A DNA stretch of 36,793 nucleotides from Bacteroidales bacterium (GCA_030692905.1 JAUYBT010000168.1:1-36793), one strand, 5' to 3'; shown: positions 1-10,319, counted from the first letter of the stretch. Numbers and translations are program-made. The notes: generated by a model from the sequence alone, not told the origin.

Positions 1-2
1 TT

Positions 3-3000
3 AACGAATATGGACGTGATCTGGCTCAATTCACAGCAGATTATGCAATGAAGAAACTTGCAGAAATTGAGGACTATTTCGATTATACACTCGAGAAAAG
101 ACTGATTTTCATCATCTTCAATAAAAATGCCGAATATAAACAATCTAATATTGGTCTCGTCACCTTTGAAGAGGACAGCTATAATACCGGAGGATTCAGC
201 AGGATAATAAAAAATAAAGTAATGCTTTACTATGAAGGCGATCATGTGGCATTTCAGCGACAGATTGCGTCTGCAATTACTGAAGTGATAATCAATGAAA
301 TGCTATACAACGCCGATGTAAAAGACAGAGTTTCCAGCTCTTCATTAATCTATATGCCTGACTGGTATATTAAAGGGCTCATTAATTATGTAGCATATGG
401 TTGGGATTATGAGGCAGAGAACAGGGTCAAGGATGGCATCAAATCAGGCAAATACAAAAACATTAGCCATCTTGAATATAAGGATGCAATCGATGCTGGT
501 CAGTCTTTCTGGAGATACATCGGAAAAGAGTATGGCGATGCCCTTATTCCAAATATTATCTATCTGACAAAGATTTATAAAAACGTTAATGATGGCTTCC
601 TTTATGTAATTGGAAAGGACCTCAAAGATATACTTAAGGAATGGGGAAAATACTACTTAGATGAGTATTCCGGGGACAGGAATCTTCCTGCTGATGACGA
701 AAACATTATTAGAAAATCAAAAAAGGAACAGATATACCAACAGGTAAAAGTAAGCCCCGGAGGAGATTATATCGCTTATGTTACAAACGATTGGGGAAGA
801 AAACGTATCTGGCTATACAACCAATCAACCGGTAAACAGAAAATTATATTCCGGAAAGAACCTCGATTTGAGCAGGTTACTGATAATACCTACCCTGTGA
901 TTGCCTGGCACCCAAGCGGTAAAATTCTCACCTTTATAAGTGACGAAAAAGCTGACCTGGTCATGTATTTTTACAGGGTCAACGAAAAAACAACCGAAAA
1001 AAGGAACCTCCTGTATTTTGATAAAGTCCTGGATTTTTCCTATTCTCCTGAAGGCTCACGGCTTGCGTTCTCTGCTGTAAAAGATGGTATTACAGATATT
1101 TACATTCACACAATCGCTTCCGGAACAAACGAGCAGATCACCCGGGATGTTGCCGATGATCTTAATCCTTCATTCCTGAAAGATTCCCCAGGAGATATCA
1201 TTTTCTCATCAAACCGTTTATCTGATACTCTTTCAAACACAGCGAGTCCCTTTGAAAAGATGTCGCTTACATTCGATCTTTTTACATACAACTTAACAAA
1301 GAAAAACAATATCCTGGTAAGACTCTCTGAAGGCAAATATACCAACAGGTTTCAACCAACAGGAATAGCAAAAAACAAATTTGCATACATAGGCGATCAG
1401 AATGGGATATTAAACATGTATGTTGCAAAATTTGACAGTTCGATAAGCTATATAGACACAACTACTCATTATAGATATTTCATTAATTCTCTGTCTTTTA
1501 CTAATTATGACCGTAACATTATCGACCAGTCTGTTGTAAATGGATCCAACTCATATGGTGAAATACTATTCAGCAAAAGGAGGTATATTTTAAGGAAAGG
1601 ACTCCTCAGCGAATCAAATCCTGTACCTGCCGGGGAGATTGTGACCAGTACATTCCGGAAAGAGAAAAATCAATTTATCCATAAAGCTGATAGCATTGAA
1701 CAGTTAAGGCAATGGCTTGTTGCTGAAGATAAAAAAAGAAGGGATACTCTTACTAAACCTATCTATGAGTATTACATTAAGAACGAACCTATTGACATAA
1801 ATCATTACATCTTTGAGAAGGAAAAGCAAAACTACTACGCCCAATTATGGCGGAAGGAATATATGGATATCGACCTTGACACAGGGGAGATTGAGCTTCC
1901 TCTGATCAGGATCTATGAGACATCCTTTTATAATAATTATATCGCCAACCAGGTGGACTTCAGTTTCCTCAATAATTCGTACCAGGTATATAGCGGAGGA
2001 GCACCCTATTTTAATCCGGGGGTGAATGTCCTGACAAGGTTTGGAACACTCGATCTGTTCGAGAACTACCGGATTACCGGAGGGTTCAGATTCTCCGGAA
2101 ATTTCGACAGCAATGAATATCTCCTTAGTGTTGAGAATCTTAAAGGAACCTTCGATAAGCAGCTAATTTTCCATAGACAAGCCTACTTTAGCTCAGACTA
2201 CTCAAGCCTTTTCAAAACACATACTCATAATATATATCTCTCTTATTCAAAGCCAATTACGCCTGTCTTAGCACTGAAGGGAACTCTAACATACAGATAC
2301 GACCGGCATGTTTTTCTGGCTACTGATGTGGCTTCACTCAACTATAAAAACTTTTCACAACACTGGGCCGGTCTGAAAGGGGAAGTAATCTATGATAACA
2401 CACGAAGAAGAAGCATCAATATCTACTTCGGGACCAGATTTAAAATTTTCGGTGAATATTATAAAGAGCTGACCTATAAGAAGTCCGACATGATCGTTCT
2501 TGGGGTTGATTTCCGAAAATACACACGGATACACAGAGAACTGATATGGGCAAACAGATTTGCTGCCAGTACTTCTTTTGGCCCCACCAAACTGATCTAT
2601 TACCTTGGCGGTGTTGATAACTGGATGGGCTATTTGTTTAATAAATACCCGATGTTCGATAATTCAATACCTGTTACTCCAAATGTAAACTATGGTTTCC
2701 AGGCTCTTGCAACTAATATGAGAGGGTTTACGCAGAATGTGAGGAACGGAAATAATTTTGCCCTTATAAACAGTGAATTAAGATGGCCTGTAATCAGATA
2801 TTTTGCCGGTCATCCGCTGAGGTCCAATTTCCTCAACAGCCTCCAGATTGTAGGATTCGGTGATGTGGGAACAGCATGGTCGGGAAAATCTCCATGGTCG
2901 GGTGACAATGGTTACGATACTGAAAAAATTATAACCGGTCCGGTAACTGTTACCCTCGATTCGAACAGGGAACCCATTGTTGCAGGATTTGGCGCAGGAG

Positions 3001-3110
3001 CGAGAGCCCAGATATTTGGTTATTTCGTAAGGGCTGACTGGGCCTGGGGGATCGAGAACCATTACCTTTTACCAAAAATATTCTACTTGTCATTCAGTCT
3101 CGATTTTTAA
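3..3110 (+). CDS. Large outer-membrane protein, 5'-truncated by the window: N-terminal peptidase-MA-like region, TolB/WD40-like beta-propeller, C-terminal beta-barrel ending in Phe
   Basis: The frame is open from base 3 upstream of the listed ATG at 48 (NEYGRDLAQFTADYAMKK...). TolB-like motifs include VSPGGDYIAYVTNDWGRKRIWLYN and YSPEGSRLAFSAVKDGITDIYIH. The C-terminus ...IFYLSFSLDF* resembles an outer-membrane beta-signal. Confidence 0.75.
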   Translation, partial: NEYGRDLAQFTADYAMKKLAEIEDYFDYTLEKRLIFIIFNKNAEYKQSNIGLVTFEEDSYNTGGFSRIIKNKVMLYYEGDHVAFQRQIASAITEVIINEMLYNADVKDRVSSSSLIYMPDWYIKGLINYVAYGWDYEAENRVKDGIKSGKYKNISHLEYKDAIDAGQSFWRYIGKEYGDALIPNIIYLTKIYKNVNDGFLYVIGKDLKDILKEWGKYYLDEYSGDRNLPADDENIIRKSKKEQIYQQVKVSPGGDYIAYVTNDWGRKRIWLYNQSTGKQKIIFRKEPRFEQVTDNTYPVIAWHPSGKILTFISDEKADLVMYFYRVNEKTTEKRNLLYFDKVLDFSYSPEGSRLAFSAVKDGITDIYIHTIASGTNEQITRDVADDLNPSFLKDSPGDIIFSSNRLSDTLSNTASPFEKMSLTFDLFTYNLTKKNNILVRLSEGKYTNRFQPTGIAKNKFAYIGDQNGILNMYVAKFDSSISYIDTTTHYRYFINSLSFTNYDRNIIDQSVVNGSNSYGEILFSKRRYILRKGLLSESNPVPAGEIVTSTFRKEKNQFIHKADSIEQLRQWLVAEDKKRRDTLTKPIYEYYIKNEPIDINHYIFEKEKQNYYAQLWRKEYMDIDLDTGEIELPLIRIYETSFYNNYIANQVDFSFLNNSYQVYSGGAPYFNPGVNVLTRFGTLDLFENYRITGGFRFSGNFDSNEYLLSVENLKGTFDKQLIFHRQAYFSSDYSSLFKTHTHNIYLSYSKPITPVLALKGTLTYRYDRHVFLATDVASLNYKNFSQHWAGLKGEVIYDNTRRRSINIYFGTRFKIFGEYYKELTYKKSDMIVLGVDFRKYTRIHRELIWANRFAASTSFGPTKLIYYLGGVDNWMGYLFNKYPMFDNSIPVTPNVNYGFQALATNMRGFTQNVRNGNNFALINSELRWPVIRYFAGHPLRSNFLNSLQIVGFGDVGTAWSGKSPWSGDNGYDTEKIITGPVTVTLDSNREPIVAGFGAGARAQIFGYFVRADWAWGIENHYLLPKIFYLSFSLDF

Positions 3111-3203
3111 ATCCGGCCTGGAAGTTTCGTGCCGGGAACCAGTTACGCAGGAAGATAATCTGTTATATTTGTCATGTTTATTTTTCAATTTAAATAATTA
3201 AGG

Positions 3204-3211
3204 TATTTTTG
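3204..3211 (+). promoter_or_regulatory. Putative Bacteroidota -7 box (TATTTTTG) for the ferredoxin gene
   Basis: Matches TAnnTTTG about 39 nt upstream of the ATG at 3250. Confidence 0.4.
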
Positions 3212-3249
3212 TGAACTTATTATAATTAACCAATCAAAAAATAATCGAA

Positions 3250-3417
3250 ATGGCTTACATAATTAATGATGATTGTACTGCTTGCGGAACATGTATCGAT
3301 GAATGTCCTGTTGAAGCAATATCAGAGGGCGACATCTATAAAATTGATCCGGATGTATGCACTGACTGTGGTGCCTGTGCTGATGTTTGCCCGGTTGAGG
3401 CAATTCATCCTGCATAG
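3250..3417 (+). CDS. 2x[4Fe-4S] bacterial ferredoxin, 55 aa
   Basis: MAYIINDDCTACGTCIDECPVEAISEGDIYKIDPDVCTDCGACADVCPVEAIHPA*, with two CxxCxxCxxxCP motifs. Absent from the ORF track, apparently because it is short. Confidence 0.95.
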   Translation: MAYIINDDCTACGTCIDECPVEAISEGDIYKIDPDVCTDCGACADVCPVEAIHPA

Positions 3418-3439
3418 TATTCCGATTTAAGAAATTGAA

Positions 3440-3468
3440 GGCTGTACCGGAAAATACAGCCTTTTTTA
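3440..3468. terminator. Rho-independent terminator between the convergent ferredoxin and gldB-like genes
   Basis: ggctgta-N8-tacagcc followed by tttttta. Confidence 0.75.
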
Positions 3469-4488
3469 TTGTGGACTATATTTCGCCTTCTCAAGAATAC
3501 CCTGCACATCAAAATCCTTCATCATCTCTTCAATGCTAATTCCTGGGTTTCTCATCATGTATGATTCAACTATCCTGAAACCCAGCCATATAGCTGCTCG
3601 TCCCGGCGATTCATTGGTGAAATAGCTTGTAAACGGAGCTTCTCCTGTGAGTTTACGTATTGTGAACTGATCGCTGTTAAATAACAGATCGTTTTCGATA
3701 AGATATTGCCACATCTGACTTTCATTGTTTTTGCAGAATTTCATCTGGTCTGGTGTAAAGCCAAAGATTATCTCATCAGCAGTCCCAGGCAACGTACATT
3801 TTTCAAAATATTTAAGTTTGCCATTGTGGATCATCTCAGTTATAACATTATCAGCCGGGTATTTAAGTGTTGAAAACTCCCATTCCGAAGCACCCCAGCC
3901 ATACATAGCATCAGGTACAATATTCTCCCTTGTCATTCTGGCTGCAATATACTTGTATATTTCAAGTCTCGGATAATACTCACAGTCAGCCCCAAGATAC
4001 CTGTCCAATCCTATTCCAAGCACGGAATCCCCGGTAATGATACTGTTATTAAATCCTGTGATACAAGTAAACACAGCAGGTACTTTCCACTCCGGGAAAT
4101 AATAGAGATAATGTCGGAAAGCTTCCTGAAGCTCCTCTTCAATTTCCTTAACATCGGGATAGAGCTTCATTGTCAGAGCAAATACATCATTATTTTGTTT
4201 ATCTGTACAAAACCTTACAAGAAAGTCACCAAATGAAGTGTCATTTATATCACCGGTATTAATCACATAGCTGAATAACTGCAGAAACCCGTTATACTTT
4301 TGTTTGAGAGAGGGGACCTTCATTGCAATTTCTTTAGGATTTAATGTGAAAAGATCCCTCTCAAGCCTCTTTATCTCAATTTTTACATTGATGGAGGACG
4401 TATTTACTTTATAATGATTTTTCTTACATGAAGTCATTGCCGGAGCGATCAATAATAAAAAGAAAAATGTGATATATCGGATTCTCAT
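3466..4488 (-). CDS. gldB: Gliding motility lipoprotein GldB-like
   Basis: Signal peptide with lipobox (MRIRYITFFFLLLIAPAMTSC). The central region (FPEWKVPAVFTCITGFNNSIITGDSVLGIGLDRYLGADCEYY) resembles GldB. Adjacent to nadE. The likely start is the internal Met at 4488, not 4524. Confidence 0.75.
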   Translation of the reverse strand: MRIRYITFFFLLLIAPAMTSCKKNHYKVNTSSINVKIEIKRLERDLFTLNPKEIAMKVPSLKQKYNGFLQLFSYVINTGDINDTSFGDFLVRFCTDKQNNDVFALTMKLYPDVKEIEEELQEAFRHYLYYFPEWKVPAVFTCITGFNNSIITGDSVLGIGLDRYLGADCEYYPRLEIYKYIAARMTRENIVPDAMYGWGASEWEFSTLKYPADNVITEMIHNGKLKYFEKCTLPGTADEIIFGFTPDQMKFCKNNESQMWQYLIENDLLFNSDQFTIRKLTGEAPFTSYFTNESPGRAAIWLGFRIVESYMMRNPGISIEEMMKDFDVQGILEKAKYSPQ

Positions 4489-4683
4489 AATGCTCTCTTT
4501 TTTTATGCAGTCAAAAATAAACACTTTTTCGATTATAAGGCAATAATTAATAACGGCACAATAACTTCTCCTATTATTTGTTATTTTTACATGAGATTAG
4601 TCAGTATTGATTGAATTTATTATGAAAATATTTAAACCCGTTCAAAACAAGCTGGTTCTCATCTGACATTAAGGAAATCAAAG

Positions 4684-6336
4684 ATGAAAATCACCGTTGC
4701 ACAGTTGAATTATCATATTGGTAACTTTGAAAGGAATAAGGACCATATCTGTAATGCAATAAGAAAAGCAAAAACAGAAGGGTCCGATCTGATCGTTTTT
4801 TCTGAACTGTGTATCCCCGGATATCCTCCTCTTGATCTGCTCGATCGCCTTGATTTTATTGAAAAATGTAACCTTACAGTTAATGAGATAGCAAATGAAT
4901 GCACCGGCATAGCAGCTATAGTTGGCTCTCCCACCCTGAACAGAAAACCGGAAGGCAAGAAACTTTTTAATTCAGCTCTGCTTCTCTCGGAGGGGAAAGT
5001 TATTTTTTCTTCTAATAAAGCACTGCTTCCAACTTATGATATTTTCGATGAATACAGGTATTTTGAACCTGAGAACCGGTTCTCAGTATTTTCATTCAGA
5101 GGTTTGAGGCTTGCCATCACCATTTGTGAAGATCTCTGGGACGAACAGCCATTCGACAACGAATTTGAAAAAACAAGATTGTACACAGTCTCTCCAATGG
5201 AAGAGCTTGCCAGACAAAATCCTGATATTATAATCAATATCTCTGCTTCACCATTTTCATATTCCAAAATCGAAGCAAAAGAAAACATCTTCAGAGCTAA
5301 AGCCATAAAATATAATATACCTGTTATATCAGTTAACCAGACAGGTGCAAATACAGAGCTTATTTTTGATGGTGCTTCAATAATTGTGAACAAAAAAGGT
5401 GAGATATTTAATCAACTGCCGTTTTTTGAGGAAGCTGTTGAGACTTACTCTTTCGATGATATTAATTCGGGTTCTGCTTTCCGGAAAGATGCCAGACCAG
5501 GGATAGTACCCCTTATGCATAAGGCTCTTGTGACAGGTATACGCGACTATTTTGCAAAGACAAGTTTCAAAAGCTGCATTATCGGGCTTTCAGGGGGAAT
5601 CGATTCAGCCATCTGCCTCTGCCTGGCCGTTGAAGCCATGGGGAATGAAAATGTCAGAGCATTGCTGATGCCCTCCCGTTATTCTTCAGATCATTCTGTT
5701 AAAGATGCTGTGGCTCTTGCCAATACACTGAATGTTCATTATGATATAATAAATATTGAAAGACCCTTCACCGCTTTTGAAGGAGAACTTGCACCTCTGT
5801 TTGAAGGAAAAAACAAAGATGTAACTGAAGAAAACATCCAGGCCCGCATAAGAGCCACGCTTCTTATGGCTGTTTCGAACAAGTACGGTTGCATTTTATT
5901 GAATACATCGAACAAGAGCGAAGCTGCTGTCGGGTATGGCACCCTTTATGGAGATATGGCCGGAGGCTTATCTGTTATTGGAGATGTTTATAAAACTGAT
6001 GTTTACCGGCTTGCAGATTATATTAACAGGAATGGAGAGATCATTCCTGAAAACACAATTAAAAAATTTCCGTCAGCTGAATTAAGACCTGACCAGCATG
6101 ATACAGATTCACTTCCTGATTACAATATTCTGGATTCAATTTTATACCAGTATATTGAATTACAAAAACCCGCCGGACGAATAGTAAGCGAAGGATCAGA
6201 CATGGATACAGTTTTTAAAGTCATCAAAATGATCGACTTCAACGAATACAAAAGATACCAGGCCCCTCCGGTATTAAGAATTTCATCAAAGGCTTTTGGA
6301 GCAGGCAGAAGAATGCCTCTTGTGGCACGGTATTAA
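4684..6336 (+). CDS. nadE: NAD+ synthase (glutamine-hydrolysing): N-terminal nitrilase domain and C-terminal NAD synthetase domain
   Basis: Nitrilase-type motifs (FSELCIPGYPPLDLL, ITICEDLW) and the PP-loop SGGIDSAICLCLA. Confidence 0.95.
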   Translation: MKITVAQLNYHIGNFERNKDHICNAIRKAKTEGSDLIVFSELCIPGYPPLDLLDRLDFIEKCNLTVNEIANECTGIAAIVGSPTLNRKPEGKKLFNSALLLSEGKVIFSSNKALLPTYDIFDEYRYFEPENRFSVFSFRGLRLAITICEDLWDEQPFDNEFEKTRLYTVSPMEELARQNPDIIINISASPFSYSKIEAKENIFRAKAIKYNIPVISVNQTGANTELIFDGASIIVNKKGEIFNQLPFFEEAVETYSFDDINSGSAFRKDARPGIVPLMHKALVTGIRDYFAKTSFKSCIIGLSGGIDSAICLCLAVEAMGNENVRALLMPSRYSSDHSVKDAVALANTLNVHYDIINIERPFTAFEGELAPLFEGKNKDVTEENIQARIRATLLMAVSNKYGCILLNTSNKSEAAVGYGTLYGDMAGGLSVIGDVYKTDVYRLADYINRNGEIIPENTIKKFPSAELRPDQHDTDSLPDYNILDSILYQYIELQKPAGRIVSEGSDMDTVFKVIKMIDFNEYKRYQAPPVLRISSKAFGAGRRMPLVARY

Positions 6337-6392
6337 ACCTGTCTCTGTGATCTTTACAACTACCTGTAATTGAATATGTTAAAAATTGTTAA

Positions 6393-6425
6393 TTTGATTT
6401 TTATTCATTTCTTTTATTACCTTTG
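6393..6425 (+). promoter_or_regulatory. Putative Bacteroidota promoter (TTTG ... TACCTTTG) of the Crp/Fnr gene
   Basis: TTTG at 6393-6396, 21 bp, TACCTTTG at 6418-6425. Confidence 0.5.
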
Positions 6426-6450
6426 GTATGTTATTTAACATAATCAGATC

Positions 6451-7152
6451 ATGCAGTATTTAAACCCGTATATTGAGATATGTCTTGAAGGAACTTCTTC
6501 CATTTTTAAAGGATTAAATCAGAAAGATAAAGAGACGATTGCACAGCATCATACCTTGGCTATTATTAAGAAAGGTGAACTTCTGTTTAAAGAAGGTGAA
6601 AAATCCCGTGGCCTAATCTGCCTGGCTTCTGGAAAAGTGAAGGTTTTCAAAGAGGGAGTTGGTGGAAGAGAGCAGATACTGAAGATGGTGAGACAACAGG
6701 GATTAATTGGTTACAGGGTACTGTTTTCTGACAACATCTGGTCAGTTTCTGCAGCAGCGATTGAAGATTCCGTAATCTGCGTCCTGGAAAAGAACTCCCT
6801 TGTTAAGATACTGAAGAAAAACGCCGACCTTGCTCTGAAGTTTATTAAGTTAATAGCTGAAGAACTTGGGGTTTCGAACAACAGAACTGTATCACTTACT
6901 CAGAAACATATCAGAGGACGTCTGGCCGAATCATTGCTGGTACTGCGCGACACGTATGGTTATGAAGCTGATGGCAAAACCATCCGTGTTTCTCTGTCAA
7001 GAGAGGATATTGCCAACCTTTCTAACATGACAACCTCCAATGCTATCCGCACACTTTCCAGTCTGGCTACTGAAGGTATTATTGGAATTGAAGGAAGAAA
7101 GATCAGTATCCTTGACAACATCAACCTTGAACACATTTGCGAACTTGGCTGA
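6451..7152 (+). CDS. Crp/Fnr family transcriptional regulator
   Basis: N-terminal cyclic-nucleotide-binding-like fold (KGELLFKEGEKSRGLICLASGKVKVFKEG) and C-terminal HTH (LSREDIANLSNMTTSNAIRTLSSLATEGII). Confidence 0.9.
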   Translation: MQYLNPYIEICLEGTSSIFKGLNQKDKETIAQHHTLAIIKKGELLFKEGEKSRGLICLASGKVKVFKEGVGGREQILKMVRQQGLIGYRVLFSDNIWSVSAAAIEDSVICVLEKNSLVKILKKNADLALKFIKLIAEELGVSNNRTVSLTQKHIRGRLAESLLVLRDTYGYEADGKTIRVSLSREDIANLSNMTTSNAIRTLSSLATEGIIGIEGRKISILDNINLEHICELG

Positions 7153-9615
7153 TTATTCCCTGAAAAAGACTCTTTTCACCCGCCCGGGAATTGAGGTAAG
7201 TATCTCATATGGAATAGTCTGACATTTTATCGCTATTTCATCGATTGTAATGTTTTCACCGAAAATCTCAGCTTCATCACCGGTATTTGCATTTAATCCG
7301 GTAATATCTGCCATACACATATCCATACATATATTTCCTATCAGAGGTACTCTTACACCTTTAATATACAGGTTCCCGTTTCTGTTCCCCAGTTTCCTGT
7401 TCAGACCGTCAGCGTAACCAACGGGTAATATTGCAATAATTCTTTCATAGTCTGACGCATCAGCACAGCCATATCCTACAGGCTCGCCAGCCAATATTCT
7501 CTTAACCTGTGATATCCTGGTTTTAAAGCGCCCCGCTGTTCTCAGTTTCAGACCGTCAAAATGGCCGACACCATACATCCCAATACCTGGCCGTACCATT
7601 TCAAATTGATATTGAGGAAAACGTGTAATGCCTGAAGAATTAAGGATATGACGGAGAAAAGTATATCCGGTTGCTTCATGAATCTGAGTAACTGCTTTAA
7701 GAAAAACCGCTACCTGCCGGTGACTAAAATGATCCAGTGCCGGATCTTCACTGGCTGCAAGATGTGAGAAGACTGAAATAATTTTGATACACTCTGTGGT
7801 TTTGATTCTTTCGCCCAGTGACCCGACATCCTCAGGCATGAAACCAAGCCTGTGCATGCCGGAATCAATCTTAATATGAACAGGATAGTTAATCAGACCA
7901 TGTTTTGAAGCAACTTCGGTAAATTTTTCAAATGACGAAAAACTAAATATTTCAGGTTCAAGATTATATTTTATTATTAATTCCGATGCGGAAGGATCCG
8001 GATTCATAACCATTATTGGCAAAGTCACACCTGCGGTTCTCAATTCAACACCTTCATCTGCATAGGCAACGGCAAGATAACTGACCCGGTGGTACTCAAG
8101 TAACGCTGCGATCTCTGCAGGCCCTGCCCCATAAGCAAATGCCTTAACCATTGCCATTATCCGTGTCCCGGGATTCAGATGTCTGCGGAACTCATTCAGA
8201 TTGTGGGAAATAGCATCCAGATTAATCTCAAGGACAGTCTGATGAATCTGCTGTTCAAGCAGTTTACCTATTTTCTCAAACTCGTAGATCCTTGCCCCTT
8301 TCAGAAGAATTATCTCATTTCTGAAGTCACCCCCGTTAAAACAATGGACAAACTCATCAGTTGAATAGAAAAATCGCGCATTGTTTTCAAATAATGAACT
8401 GTTTCTGATAAGAGCTTCCCCTATTCCAATAAATTTATCGATCCCGGTTTTCTGCACCAATCCCGCGACTTCACCATACAGCTCCTCTTCGTCTCTTCCA
8501 CTCTGGACAAAATCGGAAAGGATTAAAGTAGTTTTCCTGCTGTTTTGCTGCTTCAGGTATTCAATGGCCATTCCCAGCGACCCGGGATCTGAGTTATAGT
8601 AATCCTCAATAAGCTGACAATTGTTAATGCCACTCTTCATCTCCATTCTCATTGCCACTGAGACAAGCCCGGCGAGCCCTCTTCCGACAATATCTGCTGT
8701 TGTTCCCATTGCCAGGCAAACAGCAGCCACTGTAACAGCATTCTCAATCGAAGCCCTGTCGCTAAAAGGAATTTCGAAACCATTTGTTTTCCCGTTAAAG
8801 CTCATTTGAATTCCGGTATGGCCTCCGGGTAAAGAGCTCTTTTTAACAAGAATCTTAGCTCCGGTATTTTCGAACGACCAGTCTATCAACCTTTTCAATT
8901 TGAAGTTTTTGTTATTCAGAACCAGTTGCTGAACAAGCTTATGATCGCTGCAATATATTATTAAAGAGGCATTTATAAAAAGATTGAGCTTTTCTGCTGC
9001 CTTTGTCTCATTATCAGGAAAATTCTCTCGGTGGGCATCTCCAATATTTGTCATTACACCAATATCCGGATCAATAACTTTCTGCAGCTTATCCATCTCA
9101 CCGGGTAATGAGATGCCTGCTTCAAATATCCCAAGCTTATATTTCTCATCCAGTTTCCAGACAGAAAGAGGCACTCCTATCTGAGAGTTGTAACTTTTCG
9201 GGCTTCTGATAACAGATGTAGTCAGGCCAAGAATATCTGCGAGCCATTCCTTAACAACAGTTTTTCCCGCACTTCCGGTGACTGCTATTACAGGCGATTT
9301 GAAGGCTTTTCGCTTATAAGAAGCCAGAAGCTGAAGAGCCTCAACCGTGTTTTTAGTTATTATAAAAGCTGCACCGGAGTATCTTTCCGGTTCGTCAGGA
9401 AGCCTTTCAACCACGAAGATCCTGATCCCTGTCTGGTAAAGATTTTTAATAAACTGATGACCATCGTGATTTTTCCCGCTTATGGCAATAAAAACGAGTC
9501 CTTCCGTATAACTTAACTGACGGCTGTCGGTAACAATTTCCGTAACCAGAAGGTCTGATGGACCGATCAGTTTACCGTTTATGATTTCAGCAATATCTGA
9601 TGAGACAATCTTCAC
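7153..9615 (-). CDS. Bifunctional UDP-N-acetylmuramoyl-tripeptide:D-alanyl-D-alanine ligase / alanine racemase
   Basis: N-terminal Mur ligase (VTGSAGKTVVKEWLADIL). C-terminal PLP alanine racemase (RIMAMVKAFAYGAG, RPGIGMYGV, GNICMDMCMADIT). Confidence 0.93.
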   Translation of the reverse strand: MKIVSSDIAEIINGKLIGPSDLLVTEIVTDSRQLSYTEGLVFIAISGKNHDGHQFIKNLYQTGIRIFVVERLPDEPERYSGAAFIITKNTVEALQLLASYKRKAFKSPVIAVTGSAGKTVVKEWLADILGLTTSVIRSPKSYNSQIGVPLSVWKLDEKYKLGIFEAGISLPGEMDKLQKVIDPDIGVMTNIGDAHRENFPDNETKAAEKLNLFINASLIIYCSDHKLVQQLVLNNKNFKLKRLIDWSFENTGAKILVKKSSLPGGHTGIQMSFNGKTNGFEIPFSDRASIENAVTVAAVCLAMGTTADIVGRGLAGLVSVAMRMEMKSGINNCQLIEDYYNSDPGSLGMAIEYLKQQNSRKTTLILSDFVQSGRDEEELYGEVAGLVQKTGIDKFIGIGEALIRNSSLFENNARFFYSTDEFVHCFNGGDFRNEIILLKGARIYEFEKIGKLLEQQIHQTVLEINLDAISHNLNEFRRHLNPGTRIMAMVKAFAYGAGPAEIAALLEYHRVSYLAVAYADEGVELRTAGVTLPIMVMNPDPSASELIIKYNLEPEIFSFSSFEKFTEVASKHGLINYPVHIKIDSGMHRLGFMPEDVGSLGERIKTTECIKIISVFSHLAASEDPALDHFSHRQVAVFLKAVTQIHEATGYTFLRHILNSSGITRFPQYQFEMVRPGIGMYGVGHFDGLKLRTAGRFKTRISQVKRILAGEPVGYGCADASDYERIIAILPVGYADGLNRKLGNRNGNLYIKGVRVPLIGNICMDMCMADITGLNANTGDEAEIFGENITIDEIAIKCQTIPYEILTSIPGRVKRVFFRE

Positions 9616-9618
9616 CTG

Positions 9619-10200
9619 TCACTTATTTAAAGCTGCATTATAGCAATTCCTGCAAAGAGGCTCATAAAGATTTTTTTCACCCAGAAGAACAACCTGTGCT
9701 TCTTCCGATTTTCTGAATGAATACTGAGCCAGGTTGCCGCACCGCATACATATTGCGTGAACCTTTGTAACATATTCAGCAATAGCAAGTAGCGCAGGCA
9801 TCGGGCCAAAAGGTTTACCCATGAAATCCATATCGAGGCCGGCTATCAGAACCCTTATACCATCATCGGCAAGCTTATTACAAACTTCAACTATAGAGTT
9901 GTCAAAAAACTGCGCTTCATCAATACCTGCAACATCTACATCCCCGGCCAGCAATAATATCGCTGAAGGATTGTCGACAGGAGTTGAAATAATTGATTTG
10001 TCGTCGTGTGAAACAACCCTGGTTTCAGAATATCGCTTATCCAGCGAGGGTTTGAAGATTTCAACTTTCAGTCCTGCAAACTGAGCTCTCCTGAGCCTTC
10101 TGATCAACTCTTCCGTTTTTCCTGAAAACATAGAACCAGTTATGACCTCAATTGATCCCCGCTTACCGGTCGCCCTTGTTGAATTTTCAAGAAAGTCCAT
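9619..10200 (-). CDS. tdk: Thymidine kinase (type II)
   Basis: [20 protein letters not shown]-loop, [11 protein letters not shown], and C-terminal Zn-binding cysteines (CMRCG...CRNCY). Confidence 0.95.
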   Translation of the reverse strand: MDFLENSTRATGKRGSIEVITGSMFSGKTEELIRRLRRAQFAGLKVEIFKPSLDKRYSETRVVSHDDKSIISTPVDNPSAILLLAGDVDVAGIDEAQFFDNSIVEVCNKLADDGIRVLIAGLDMDFMGKPFGPMPALLAIAEYVTKVHAICMRCGNLAQYSFRKSEEAQVVLLGEKNLYEPLCRNCYNAALNK

Positions 10201-10270
10201 CCTGCAATCAATGTCTGTTGTTATAGCGCAAATTGTAGTTTTATTCCGTGATGACTTGTGGAATAATCGT

Positions 10271-10278
10271 TACTTTTG
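10271..10278 (+). promoter_or_regulatory. Putative Bacteroidota -7 box (TACTTTTG)
   Basis: TAnnTTTG match 42 nt upstream of the ATG at 10320. Confidence 0.45.
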
Positions 10279-10319
10279 CAAAATAAGGAAAATGGTTTGT
10301 TAAATTAACATCAAAATGT

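Noticed and set aside
5034-5393. 119-aa minus-strand ORF inside nadE
   Set aside because: Antisense to a conserved enzyme. A shadow ORF.
7153-9615. MurF-alanine racemase fusion as a novelty
   Set aside because: This bifunctional arrangement is already known in Bacteroidota.
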